Positions 32,329-43,859 of a DNA stretch of 64,000 nucleotides are shown in pieces. Position numbers and translations under genes: made by a program. The DNA comes from Viola odorata (lineage: Eukaryota > Streptophyta > Magnoliopsida > Malpighiales > Violaceae), in NCBI GenBank assembly GCA_963691705.1, contig OY829541.1:12208564-12272563 (forward strand), read 5' to 3'. The notes under the pieces are model-generated. The model had not been told where the DNA came from and ran no database searches. It saw nothing but the letters and a program-made list of their open reading frames with translations. Each line of letters opens with the position of its first letter. Position 1 is the first letter of the stretch.

Positions 32329-32660
32329 AAATATTCATTTCTTTAACTCACTTAGTAAAAGACAGGCATGCTTGTTCAGTTCCCTTTATGCCACCAAATA
32401 AACACTAGTGCTTCTTTTGTTTCTTGTTTTTTCTGACACAAGATTTTTGATGAATGGATTCCTGGCATGGAAAAGGCAGCAACTGGGTTCTTCTAATGTA
32501 AGAGTTAAGGATTACCTTAAACAAAAGTAACCCCATTTGCCATTTGGGATCTTTGGCTTCACTACCTGCTTCTGCTACAGTTACCACTTTGAGAATTCTT
32601 CATTTGTTTGAATCATCTTTCTTGGTAGTTCTTGTACATTTTCTTTTCGTTCATTCAAGT

Positions 32661-35567
32661 ATGGTATTGAGAAGAAGGGAAGTTGGTCTCTGTATTGTGA
32701 CTTTCTTGTTGTATTGGGCTACTTCTGCAACTGGGTTGCTGTCACCAAAAGGAGTAAACTATGAAGGTAATCAACAAGAAAAAGAAAAAGAAACCTCAAA
32801 TTCAAATGGCTTCTTGCTTTAAAAAGCATCAAATGTCTAGAAAAGTTGTAATCTTTTCTGTTTTTTGTTTTCAGTGCAAGCTTTGATGGGAATAAAAGCT
32901 GGTTTGAATGATCCTCATGGAGTTCTTGATAACTGGGATGGAGATGCTGTTGATCCATGTAGCTGGACTATGGTCACTTGCTCACCTGAAAGCCTTGTCA
33001 TTGGCCTGTAAGCCTTCTTCTTCTCAACATCTAAATCAAGAAAAAACAAGCAATGTAGCCAGAAATTTACGTCTAGTGTTTCTGATGTTGATTGTTGTAT
33101 TGCAGAGGGACACCAAGCCAGAACTTTTCTGGTACTCTTTCTCCAGCCATTGCCAACTTGACAAATCTTCAAATAGTGTAAGTTTTTTGGTATCCACAAA
33201 AACAGATGTTATGGTCTGCTACTAATTATATTTATGGAATCTGATACAATTGATTTTCAGGTTATTACAGAATAATAACATCACAGGAGCAATTCCTACA
33301 GAGATAGGGAGGCTATCAAAGCTCCACACACTTGATCTTTCCAGCAACTTCTTTTCCGGTGAAATTCCTACTTCCCTAGGCCGGTTAAGGAGTCTTCAAT
33401 ACATGTAAGCATTGGCATTTCTGGGTTTAATTTTACTTCTCTTGAGAAAAATCTGCATTTTGGGTCTGTATTTGACGTTAATTTGCTGTTTTTGTACACT
33501 GTTTTAGGAGGTTAAACAACAACACTCTCTCTGGACCAATCCCATCCTCATTGAGCAACATGACACAGCTTGTATTCCTGTAAGTAGTCCTCTTGCCTAC
33601 TATATTCTTGTTTCGCAACGATCATGTATCGAAACGAGGTGATGAAGAGTAGTTTTCTGTTCTGTGTATTTCAGTGACTTGTCATACAACAATCTCACTG
33701 GCCCCGTGCCCAGATTTCCTGCCAAAACATTCAGGTAGACAATCTCTCTTTTGCCCTTAATTTTCTTTTTCTTTCTTTTATCTAACTAGTAAACTAGATA
33801 CTGACTACATTGAGTTGCTGTCGCATGTTTCTTAATGTTGCAGCATTGCTGGGAATCCTCGAATCTGCCCAACCGGCTCCGAACCCGAATGCTTTGGGAA
33901 AACACTTATGCCCATGTCCATGAACTTGAATGACACACAATGTAAGAAAACACAATTCCTAGTTTCATGAGCCATTCATAATTTTTGTGCTTTTGAGTTG
34001 ATTATAACTCTAACTCTATCTGTATCTTTAGCAGCAATACCCTCTTACAGAACAAAGAATCATAAAGTAGTTCTGGCTTTCGGCTCTAGTGTTGGTTCTG
34101 TCACACTTATCATTCTTGTTATTGGACTACTTGTTTGGTGGAAGCAAAGGAACAACCAGTCAGCATTTTTTGATGTCAAGGGTGAGTATCATATCAAAAT
34201 CAGCACTTTTAAATAATCCTATAACCGCCGGCTTCTTATTTTTAATTCTTTGAAATGTCAGATAAGACTCAGGAAGAAATTTCGCTCGGAAACTTGAGGA
34301 GGTTTCAGTTTACAGAGCTACAGGTTGCAACACACAACTTCAGCAACAAATACATATTAGGAAAAGGAGGTTTTGGTAATGTTTACAAAGGAATTCTTCA
34401 TGATGGGACAATTGTAGCTGTTAAGAGACTTAAAGATGGCAATGCTGTTGGAGGAGAGATCCAATTCCAAACTGAAGTTGAGATGATCAGCCTAGCAGTT
34501 CATCGTAACCTCCTCCGGCTGTATGGATTTTGCATCACATCCTCAGAAAGGCTTCTTGTTTATCCATACATGTCTAATGGCAGTGTTGCGACCCGTCTCA
34601 AAGGTTACGACATATGCAATTCTTTCTTTTTACCTGCAAATTTGTGGTTTTGAGCAGCTAAACTGAACCTCAACTCTCGTTCTTTTCGTGCAGGGAAACC
34701 TGTGCTGGATTGGGGAACAAGGAAGAGAATTGCATTAGGAGCTGCAAGGGGACTATTGTATCTCCATGAACAATGTGATCCAAAGATAATTCATAGAGAT
34801 GTTAAGGCAGCAAATATATTGCTTGATGACTACTGTGAGGCTGTGGTAGGCGATTTTGGATTGGCAAAGCTTTTGGATCACCAAGATTCTCATGTCACTA
34901 CCGCGGTTCGAGGCACGGTAGGACACATAGCCCCTGAATATCTTTCAACAGGACAGTCCTCTGAAAAAACAGATGTTTTTGGATTTGGGATCCTGCTCCT
35001 TGAACTGATAACAGGCCAAAGAGCACTAGAATTCGGCAAGGCGGCTAACCAGAAAGGAGCCATTCTAGACTGGGTGAGAGCACATATATCCTCCTTAAAT
35101 TATTCAGAACCTGTATCTTACTACATTTCAAGAATCTTATCTTGCCATTAGTCATGTAGCTTAGTTATGTTGTCTGCTGGTGGTAAAGTACCAGCAGAGA
35201 CTCAGGCTCGAAGAATCCTTATCTTTTGGCTTGGTTGTTGCAGGTAAAGAAGATTCATCAGGAGAAGAAGCTTGAGGTTTTGGTAGATAAAGACCTGAAA
35301 GGAAATTATGACAGGATTGAGCTTGAGGAAATGGTTCAAGTTGCACTCTTGTGCACTCAAAACCTACCAAGCCATAGACCCAAAATGTCTGAAGTGGTTA
35401 GAATGCTTGAAGGAGATGGTCTTGCAGAAAGATGGGAGGCTTCTCAAAGAGCAGAAGCAACAAAATCCAAAACACATCATCAATTCTCCTCATCAGATAG
35501 ATATTCTGATCTCACTGATGACTCCTCTTTACTAGTCCAAGCAATGGAGCTATCCGGTCCGAGGTGA
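32661..35567 (+). CDS. NIK: LRR receptor-like kinase of the NIK (NSP-interacting kinase) group, 11 exons
   Basis: Exons: 32661-32766, 32875-33007, 33106-33177, 33261-33404, 33508-33579, 33675-33734, 33844-33941, 34032-34181, 34262-34603, 34694-35073, 35244-35567. All introns are GT-AG and all phases fit, giving 626 residues; NIK1 of Arabidopsis has about 638. Order: signal peptide (1-24), LRR N-terminal domain, LRRs on exons of 72 or 144 bases (as in the SERK/NIK subfamily LRR II), proline-containing linker, membrane segment (about 241-265), kinase. Key residues: GKGGFG from 312, Lys333, HRD with Asp428, DFG with Asp446, activation-loop Thr461/462/467 (Thr467 aligns with NIK1 Thr474). The C-terminus AMELSGPR is typical. 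It should be an active plasma-membrane RD kinase. NIKs are known in antiviral translational suppression and immunity signalling; which NIK paralogue this is cannot be told by eye. Confidence 0.93.
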
Positions 35568-36137
35568 ATACTGTATCATCTTTTTTGGTATATTTTTTTA
35601 TAGATTTTTTCAGGGAGATTTAGAAACAATGGAAATGGTCTCAAAAGTATAGGTAAGAAGCTGTTTTTGTATTAGTTCTATAAAATGATTGAAGGTTGTT
35701 TATGGTGTATAACATTAGTCCTGCATCAAAGCTTGAAAGGGCTTTTGATGTTTTGTTCAAATTGTACAGATCATTTTGTTTCAGGAAACTGACAATTTTG
35801 GTATTTGTAATATTGGTGAGAGGAAATTTCTGATAAATACAGTTTAGTTTTGTGCGGTAGCGTATTAAATATATTTATAGTTGCCTCATGTTCAAATTGT
35901 TAAATTTTTTTTTTGTAGATTAGTAAAGTTTGATGGTACTCTGTAATGTTTTTACCTTTGTTTTTAAGTTTGGTCAAGTTATATCCACTTACAAAGTCTG
36001 TGATTTACTAAAAGTTGCACCTATTATATAGACATACTACTATACTAGTTCCGCCGATTCATTAGCAAAAAGTTATGCCTACCCAACTGTTCACAAAAAT
36101 TACTTGCGTAGAAACATTCAGAAAAAGCATCAAGATC
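35568..36137. other. 3' untranslated region of the kinase gene and spacer
   Basis: The first 250 or so bases look like a 3' UTR (T-rich, several ATTTGTAATA-like words). The remainder is a spacer before the opposite-strand dUTPase pseudogene. Nothing else is seen. Confidence 0.5.
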
Positions 36138-36802
36138 TCAAACCCCAGTGGATCCAAACCCTCCAGCTCCTCTTACAGTAGCATCCAGATCTTCAACTTC
36201 AAAAACATCAGGAGTCAAGATCTTCTCAATGATTAACTGTTCAATCCTATCACCTTCTTTGACTTCAAAATCAACATCAAAGTGATTGAATAGTATGACC
36301 CCAACTGGACCCTGTAGTCCGCACCCACATCAATCCCATTCTTCCATGCCAGCCCAGATCTAGGCGCTAGAGCATCAAAATCAAAAGAAACCCAATTCAA
36401 TGAAAAACAAAGTTAAGACATTTTCTATACATAAACAGGTCAAAATCGTGCTTACCAACACGCGCGTATGTCCCTTCAGGAATAGCAATGCTCAAATCTG
36501 TAGGGACAAGGGCTTTACCTCTAGCAGGAACCTTAGTCTCCGCTACAATGCATAGAGAAACAAAATAATTAATCAAAAATCCAAAACAACATAACAGATT
36601 AGACAGTTGTTTTTGGGGGGAAATTAATCCAAAAAACCTGGAGAGATCGTAGCCAGCGGAGAGTGGGATCCTAAAACGGCTTTCTCAGATAGTTTTTTCA
36701 CTTTGAGGAACGGGGTGGAGGAGGGTACTTGAAGTTTGGGGATTTTTAGGCTGGTTCTTGAACTTCAAGGCTGCTGTTTTGCGGCTGTGCTGCTTGGGCC
36801 AT
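36138..36802 (-). pseudogene. dUTPase (deoxyuridine triphosphatase) pseudogene with introns
   Basis: The ATG at 36802 (MAQAAQPQNSSLEVQEP) is followed by a stop unless one base is changed. In another frame comes KKLSEKAVLGSHSPLA, a further shift where family members read AGYDLS, an intact exon AETKVPARGKALVPTDLSIA...GTYARV, then [16 protein letters not shown]. Here about 15 bases that would encode G-V-I-D-A are missing, together with one base. The frame resumes as [10 protein letters not shown] to the glycine-rich end [11 protein letters not shown]. The missing segment contains the catalytic Asp of motif III. Introns are retained, so this is a decayed genomic copy, not a retrocopy. dUTPase hydrolyses dUTP to keep uracil out of DNA. 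A functional copy would be elsewhere. Confidence 0.85.
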
Positions 36803-37019
36803 CTTGATGGGTGGAAGGAAATTAACATAAGAAAAAAGGATGCATAAATACATTAACTAGTTGCTGAAAATCAATAAACAACTTGTTAATCTCCCCTAGA
36901 TTCATTCACTTCTTCCCACCTCTCCTAACTCCAGCGCCATCTAATCCTCAATAAATTGTTTCTGATAGTTTCTTCTTACAATTGTTCAATTAGTATACTT
37001 ACATTCCGGTTCAGGTCCG
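36803..37019. other. Spacer upstream of the dUTPase pseudogene
   Basis: AT-rich with no gene. It would be the former promoter and leader of the dUTPase copy. Confidence 0.3.
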
Positions 37020-37128
37020 AAAAGTGTTATGGGCAAAAGTACGGTGGGAAAAACACTTTTGCGCAAAGCAGTGTGTTGTTTGGTAAACATTTCTTAAAAG
37101 TGATGTGGGAAACGAGAAGTTGTTTTTA

Positions 37129-37143
37129 GTGTTTGGTAAACAC
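37129..37143 (+). repeat. Left subterminal inverted repeat of the Harbinger-like element
   Basis: GTGTTTGGTAAACAC, an exact inverted match to 60644-60658. It is itself nearly palindromic (GTGTTT-GGT-AAACAC). Confidence 0.5.
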
Positions 37144-37696
37144 TGCTTTTAGAACTATGGTTTGAGTGTAAAATTACTATAAAAGACATCAGTCATTTTT
37201 AGTGTTATTTATTTACATTATTTAATTCAATCTTTTTTTCTAAACAAATAATGTAACTATAATTTTCTAAAAGCTGCAATTTTAACCTTTTAACTATAAA
37301 GGACACAATTTGTTTCAAGCATTAAAATTAATATTTTTTAGTATATATATAGATTATTTAAATCAATCTATTTCTTTAAACAAATAATTAACATTTTATT
37401 AAATAAAGTTAAATATTCAGCACTATTTTAAAATTTTACATATATAAAATCACAATTATCTATTCATCATTAATCTATTACCTATTGAGTTACTTTTTTT
37501 ATACGAATACATCAATAATATTTTTTAAAGGCATCAGTCATTTTTAATGTTATTTATTTACATTATTTAAATCAATCTTTTTTCTAAACAAATAATCAAC
37601 ATTTTATTTATAACAATATTAAAAAGTTTATTAGTAGAAGGAAAAAAGTGTTAAATATGGAACATTATATTAAAGTTTTACATATATAAATCACTA
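37144..37696. other. AT-rich 3' region of the transposase gene
   Basis: Contains two related blocks around CATCAGTCATTTTTARTGTTATTTATTTACATTATTTAA (near 37188-37227 and 37530-37570). No gene. Confidence 0.4.
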
Positions 37697-39098
37697 TTAT
37701 CTATTCATCATTAAGCTATCAGTTATTGAGTTGAGAACTACAGACATAGGTGACATTTCACTATTATTGCCTTCACTCTGCATACTTTCTTTCCCCATAT
37801 GCATCGTATCTTGTGAAACTCCATCTGTATCCGGGAAAATGTCTCTTGGCACATAATCTGGATTCCCATCCAATCTTGTGAAAGCAAGATCATTAAGAGA
37901 TTTTCTTCGTATAAAATTGTGCAAAGCCATAGAAGCGATTACAATTTTAACTTGCGTTGGAAACGGATACGAAGGCATGTCACGTAATATTTTTCACCTT
38001 CTCTTCCAGACTCCAAAAGTTCATTCTATACAACATCGTAATGAAGAATGAGCCCGATTAAAGATTTCCTTGCGATCCCTTGGTGGTTGCCCTTGTTGAA
38101 AATCAGGTAAGTGATACCTTGTACTCTTGTAAGGTTTCAAATACCCATAAACGTCAGGATATCCAGCATCTACCACGTAATACTTACCTAATTTCAGGAC
38201 AAAATTAACGTAATCGTAAATATCAAAACCAAAAAATTAAGAATATAAAGCAATAACAGGAATTTCGTTAACCTGGAGGTGGTTTAGGGAATTTCCATTC
38301 TGCATTGTTGACTACAGAATTGAAAATGCGAGTATCATGTGTCGTGCCTTCCCATCCAGCGCAGACAAAAATGAATTGCATATCAAAACTACATGCTGCC
38401 ATGACATTTTGAGTGGGGATGCCTTTTCTGCCAATGTATCTAATTTGATCTTCTTGAGCCACACAAGCATATACATGTGTTCCGTCTATGGCGCCAATAC
38501 AATCCTAAAATAAATTGTAATCAATTCTTAGTCGTATTACATATGCATAACATATATATAAAAGTAAAATTTTAATGAAATAATTATTCCACCATACCTT
38601 AAAATGTGGCATATATCTTCTATCATTAAGTATTTCTGTCGGGATACTTCTGAAACATCCAGGACGAATGATGTGCTTTGATAATGACCACACGGCTGTT
38701 AATACTTCATTAAAAACTCTACTAACTGTTTAACCAGAGTGTTGAAATCGCTCACAAACGTGTCTATTTGAAGCACCTAAGGCGATAGTATATAAAAACA
38801 GACAAACTTTCTCAAGAGCGGACATTCTTCGTGACGACTCCAACTTGGAAGATGACAGTAATGTACTCGTTAGCTCTAGTAATGTATCCTTATCCATCCT
38901 AAACATATTTACAGAGCGTAATTTTCTACCAGACAACACCTAGGTCAACCATTTCATTCCCGTTTGGTATGAGGTCATACACGGTTCTTTATATAAGTGC
39001 TGACAATAATACATAGTCATAGCTACAGTTGTAACAGAAACTAAATCCCAATATTCTTCTTCGTCATCTTCTTCAAACGCTTCACGTTCTTCATCCAT
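37697..39098 (-). pseudogene. PIF/Harbinger transposase (DDE_4-type) with four nonsense codons
   Basis: The ATG at 39098 (MDEEREAFEEDDEEEYW) opens the frame. Stops occur after KWLT (near 38940), after FQHSG (near 38729), and as IE-stop-TFG and KRR-stop-KILRD (near 38020 and 37995). Two introns are visible, after HFK (near 38597) and after PPPG (near 38268). The catalytic D-D-E set can be followed: DCIGAIDGTHV, VVDAGYPDVYGYLKPY, and the E of IERTFGVW (its R is now a stop). The C-terminal helix MALHNFIRR is typical. The enzyme would cut and reinsert the element; this copy cannot. An untranslated first exon probably ends at about 39861, where CCAG|GTAGTC is seen. Confidence 0.85.
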
Positions 39099-40032
39099 CT
39101 ATGGAAGAAAATTACAATGCATGTATCAAAATTGAAAATTCAACAAATGTTTGTTTTAGTAAATGGTGAAGTTTAAATATTCAACAACCTGAAAATTACT
39201 CTGAGCATACAAGCAGCAATGCTAAGAAATTCACATGTTGTACCAGAAAGAACAAATACAAATAAGCACATGATGGGCTTTGATCAACTAAACCTTTCCA
39301 CTTGGTAAAGGTGCCCATAAAAGTTACAGACATGATATACTGATTGCCAATGCAAATATGGATCTTAAAAGAGAGCCTAAAAATAAATGAAAAGAAATTT
39401 TAATTAATCCTTGAGTCCAGTGAACCTAAACTCCTTGGGAGAAAAATATAAAAATCATAAGAAAATAAAACCCATCATGTGCTTGATTCTTTTAATCCTA
39501 GACAAGGAAGCAACAACTGAAAAGTTGATAAAGAAGATCTCTGATCTGTATTTCTAACACAAAACCAGGATGAGTATATGATGAATAAACATCAGGCAAT
39601 AAAATCTGGAGGCAATTAAGTTGAAGCTACATCATCTACAAGCCAAAGCCTATGATTAAATTAAGAAATTAGTACCTGAAAGCAAGTTGAGTGGAAAGCA
39701 CCAGAGAACCCAGAACAGACTACAACCCAATCACAACAACCGCTAAACCAAGATAACGATGGAAGAGAAAGAGCAAAATTAATGAAAAGCAAAGACAGCC
39801 CAGTATATGAAATTTATCAAGTGAAGTAAAGGAGAGGAAGAGAAGGAGTAGAGGACTACCTGGATGGTGCTAATGGATTGATGAACGATGAAAAATTGAA
39901 GAAGGAATCATTTCGTGGCACTTTATTACTTTTTTGGTTTTGTTTTGTTGCGTAGTGACTAGTGACTAGTGAAGGTGAAATAATAATAATAATAACGTAT
40001 GAGTTCATTATTATTTTTTATTTTGTGGTACT
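39099..40032. other. 5' region of the Harbinger transposase gene
   Basis: Non-coding, probably containing the 5' UTR intron (donor near 39861). Short tandem GTGACTAGTGACTAGTGA at 39955-39972 and (AAT)n near 39982-39995. Confidence 0.4.
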
Positions 40033-40311
40033 TTGGGGTTTCACGAAATGGGGAGGCAAGTTCACTGTCATGCTCTTAAAACTGGCCTAGTAGCTGATTT
40101 GGGGGTGGGAAATTCAATAGTTAGCATGTATTCTAAGCGTTGCAACATGAATGATGCTATAAAATCATTTGATGTTATGCCCGCACACGACATAGTTTCA
40201 TGGAATGGTTTGATTTCAGGCAACCTTTTGCACAAGCAGGGTGATAAGGCCTTGGCTGTCTGGTCAAGGATGGTGATGGCAAAAAATGCACTCTGCACAG
40301 TCAAAAAATAA
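40033..40311 (+). pseudogene. PPR (pentatricopeptide repeat) gene fragment
   Basis: The plus strand encodes about 90 codons with the pattern GRQVHCHALKTG, NSIVSMYSKR, a DAIKSFDVMPAHDIVSWNGLISG block and QGDKALAVWSRM. This is about two and a half repeats of a PLS-class PPR protein, which are organellar RNA-binding proteins. There is no start or stop belonging to such a gene; it is a fragment of a gene normally over 500 codons. It lies between the two Harbinger genes, opposite in strand to both. Confidence 0.8.
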
Positions 40312-40336
40312 ACAAAAATGATGAAAGTTCACATCA

Positions 40337-40670
40337 TCATTCCAGAACTTCGACAGTGTAAGAAGCAATTAATCCAAATTCACGCACAATGACAGGAACA
40401 CTTGTTGGTGGAACCTAATAAAAGCAGAAAGCAGAAAATTCTCAGAAATAAATTGAAACCACAATTGCAATTCAAAGTAAAAGAATAAGAGATGAATGTG
40501 TGTTTCTAATTTCCATCAGTTCATGTCCTATGTGTTGTCCATGTGCATTTCTCACAGCAAAAGAATTAGTACCAAATCAGTCAAGGAACCTACCATGCCA
40601 TGCTCTGTGATGATCATTGAAACATAATCTACCGGCGTGGCATCATATTTGTCAACAAGTCCAACACGAC
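40337..40670 (-). pseudogene. Fragment of the last two exons of eIF2B delta
   Basis: Minus-strand exons are about 40595-40670, encoding KYDATPVDYVSMIITEHGM, and 40337-40414, encoding VPPTSVPVIVREF followed by an altered tail and a stop. A GT-AG intron (40415-40594) lies between. The words YDATP-DYVSMI and PPTSVPVIVRE are the conserved C-terminus of translation initiation factor eIF2B delta, a subunit of the eIF2 guanine-nucleotide exchange factor. No other exon of that gene is seen nearby. It is a gene fragment that kept its intron, so it was copied at DNA level. Confidence 0.75.
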
Positions 40671-40895
40671 ATGGTTAATCAAGCAAAACCAATAACCCTC
40701 AAAACAGACTGTCCACATCACAAGCACTTACACCAAATTCAGGAGCAGAATAACCCTCCACGCAAAAGTTATGAGCACAAATTAAAACTTGTACGAAAAA
40801 TACATACTAATAGTTGATAACACGCAATTATTCAACACTACCGTCTCATACATGATAACAAATACACAACTCTGGAATTCACTACTAAACATGCC

Positions 40896-41943
40896 CTACA
40901 TACTCTTATACAACCCTTTGTGGGTGAAATGATACATGAGCCATTTCAACTTGTGCTCCTCTGATTCGAGTTCAAAATAGACCTCCCTCTTTGCTTTGGC
41001 TTCTAGAAATTCTGTCGCAAACATGAACAAGTCACTGTTCATGTCGATCCCTGGTATGGTTTTTACGTCAGCAACAGCAACTCTCAAGGAAGGGACTTCA
41101 GGTTCGATAACCTTAGAGTTCATCGTTGAACTCCTAGAGGCCACCGCACTAACCAAGGTTTCGAGGTGCTTTGCCAGCATTGCTGCTCCCCCAGATTGCC
41201 TCCTCCCTCCCTTGGCACCAATGTTTGAATTGTTGTGCCCCCCTACTTCAACATTTCTTCTCTTATTATTTGCTACGCTCGGTTTAGTACTCCCACCCTC
41301 GAACATCTCTTCTAGATTGTCTTCAAAAGGATTTCACTCTGTTGAATCACCAGCGCCTTCAACACCATCTTGTTGGTCCTCCGCAGGGATAACGTCCACA
41401 TGAGTACGTCCTGGAGCCATAGCAAACTCTCTGGTGGCTACAATGGTGGAAAACATCAATTCTAACTTCCCTTCTAGTTCAGGTTCTATTCCAGCCCCTC
41501 TGAAAGTTCCAAAACTTGGGTTTTCCTACACAATTAAAGAGATTCAGAATTTTCTATCAGGCATCGATTATATTATACAAGTAAACCAAATGAAATAATA
41601 ATAAATGGACCTTGATTTTGTCTTCCCACCAAGCATCATCCGCACCAATAGTGTTTTTCTGTGCATCCCATCCTAACCCAGTCTCATTACGCTTCAAATC
41701 TTTCCATAACTTATAATCTTTCTTCAACGCATCCCATCTGTTCTTCAGTTGTTTTTGCCCATAACTGAAGCCTGTTTCTTTGCGGAACTCAGCGACTACA
41801 AACTCCCAACCTTGTTTGTTGAAATGCGTGTGTGGCCTGAACATTTTCTCAACAACTCGAATGCAAACATCACAGAACGTATGCACTATACCCTTGGGCC
41901 AAACAACTTTCGGAACTCTACCTCCTACTCCTTGGCTTGCCAT
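40896..41943 (-). pseudogene. Harbinger Myb/SANT-like DNA-binding protein, one nonsense codon
   Basis: Exon 1 is 41611-41943 (ATG at 41943), exon 2 is 40896-41525. The join is in phase. The first exon is a Myb/SANT-like domain with the tryptophan pattern of the family: VVWPKGIVHTFCDVCI, NKQGWEFVVAEFRKETGFSY, KNRWDALKKDYKLWK and DAWWEDKI. Exon 2 holds a linker with STE-stop-NPFE (TGA at 41334-41336), a basic KRRNVEVGG stretch and a C-terminal helical part. In PIF/Harbinger elements this partner protein brings the transposase to the DNA ends and the nucleus. The single TGA (probably from TGG) is the only defect seen, fewer than in the transposase. Confidence 0.75.
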
Positions 41944-42574
41944 CTACAACAAACAGAAAACTTTAGCAATAAGGGCAGGGCAGAAACAGAACAGGGCAGT
42001 TAAAAACTCATGCCTATCAAAGGTAAAAGAACAAAACAAACTCAATTCATTTGAAGTTTCCATCAATAAGGGCATGGGCAGAAACAGAACAAAAAACTTT
42101 AGCAATAAGGGCAGGGCTGAAACAAAATAGAAAACTCCTACTCAGCTTTCGGTCCAAATATATACTTCTTAAAGAGAGAAAATATACAATGATTGAATAC
42201 AGATAAAAAATATACAAAATTGTCCAGTCGAGGTGGTGGTACAAAACAAAACATTCCTTTCTCTTAATTTATTTCCAGAAAATAGATACATCACAAATTG
42301 CATCTCTATGGAAGAAAATGAGCAAAAATAAGTTCAAAATGAATTCACAAGCACGCTATTCCCTAGCCATTCTCAATACCTCAAAGCTTTTTGTCCACTA
42401 GCATCGACAAAAGACTTGGAAGAAAAAACAGAAAAGGCCACCATCATTCATGTACACACTCCTATTATGCCTACACAATCTAATTCCTAGTAGTACCAGC
42501 AAAGAAAGAATCACTGTTATGCCTACACAATCTAATTCCTAGTAGTACCAGCAAAGAAAGAATCAGTTTCAATA
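41944..42574. other. Upstream region of the Myb-like gene with a 51-bp tandem duplication
   Basis: Non-coding. Near 42466-42566 a roughly 51-base unit (ATGCCTACACAATC...AAGAAAGAATCA) is present twice in tandem. A shorter duplication (AGCAATAAGGGCAGGGC, near 41966 and 42102) is also seen. Element G begins at 42580. Confidence 0.5.
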
Positions 42575-43419
42575 CCTGTTGTCGCGCCTCGGAAATTTAA
42601 AAAAAATTCGCGAGTGTGCAACGAAATTTGAGACCTTACAATGCTCGGCGTAAAAGGACGCCTCGCAGCATGCAATGAAGTCGCCACCCTAATTTGGTTG
42701 CTAGGCTTAGGGAACCTTAATCGTCATGGCATAGGAAATATAATAAGTAAAAAAACTAAAGGCACAAAAAAAGGGGTCTGGACCCCAGACAAAGGTTCGG
42801 GGTCGTGTTATGGTCTCGGGAAGGTGTTAGGCACCCGAGACACATCCGAAAACGGTTACCGGTTGATGAGAGAGGTGTTTAAAAAGGTGTTTGAGAAATA
42901 CGTTTTGAAAAAGGGGGCCCTCAGAGGAATCGTCACTTTAGTCTTTATTATGATCGTGATGAGACTGAATTTTCCGTAAGACTGAATGAGCGCCCTCTTT
43001 TTTCATCATCGGGCCATGCATGATTAACTTAATTACTACGTGATCCTAACATGGATTGCTAACAGAGTGCCAATTTAAATGATTGATTTTAAAGTGAAAA
43101 ACTGAAGTGGGATCGAAAGCCCCCATGTACATGCAGTCAATACAAGCGAGAATTTAAAATCATATGAACATGGCATTTTAAGCAACTCTTTAAACACGTT
43201 GTCCATGTGGGTTGATTTTAATTCTAGCAGTTCTATATATCATGCATGCAGTTGATATTTGCGAAAAGCATCGAATAAATAAAAGGGACTTGTGAGGCGT
43301 ACTTTCGAGCGAAGCTTGAAATTAACCTACAAAACGAGAGTGTTAGTGATGGCTTGAGAAATAACTAGGCAATTCTATGAGTGCGAAAATTTAAATGACA
43401 GTCGATTGCACACGTAAAA

Positions 43420-43805
43420 TGATGGATTCTACGCATACGAAAGTGAGATGCTGAGTTTGATAAAATGATGACAGTGGATTGTATGCGAAAAATGATGGAT
43501 TTTACGCATACGAGATTTAAATGCTGAGTTGATTGCATGCGAAAAATGACTGATTTTAAGCACACGAGAATTTAAATGCTGTGTTGATTGCATGCGAAAA
43601 ATGATTGATTTTACGCATACGAGAATTTAAATGCTGTGTTGATTGCATGCGAAAAATGATTGATTTTACGCATACGATAATTTAAATGCTAGGTTGATTG
43701 CATGCGAAAAATGATTGATTTTACGCATACGAGAATTTAAATGCTGGGTTGATTGCATGCGAAAAATGATGGATTTTACGTATACGAAAATGAAATGCTG
43801 TTTTG
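43420..43805 (-). repeat. 55-bp tandem array in the G 3' LTR
   Basis: About seven units of the form GTTGATTGCATGCGAAAAATG...TTTAAATGCT. Exact spacing of 55 is seen at 43528, 43583, 43638, 43693 and 43748. The same array is at 55670-56055 in the other LTR. Confidence 0.85.
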
Positions 43806-43859
43806 ATAAGTGCAGAAAAATTAAATGCTATTGGCGATTTACAGGGAAGAAAAAAAGTT

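Noticed and set aside
32544..32660. Upstream in-frame extension of the receptor-kinase start
   Set aside because: The extra residues would bury the signal peptide. The ATG at 32661 gives the normal NIK-like N-terminus.
42641..42979. 112-codon frame conserved in both G LTRs (also 54891-55229)
   Set aside because: Conservation follows from the LTRs being nearly identical. It is antisense, with no domain.
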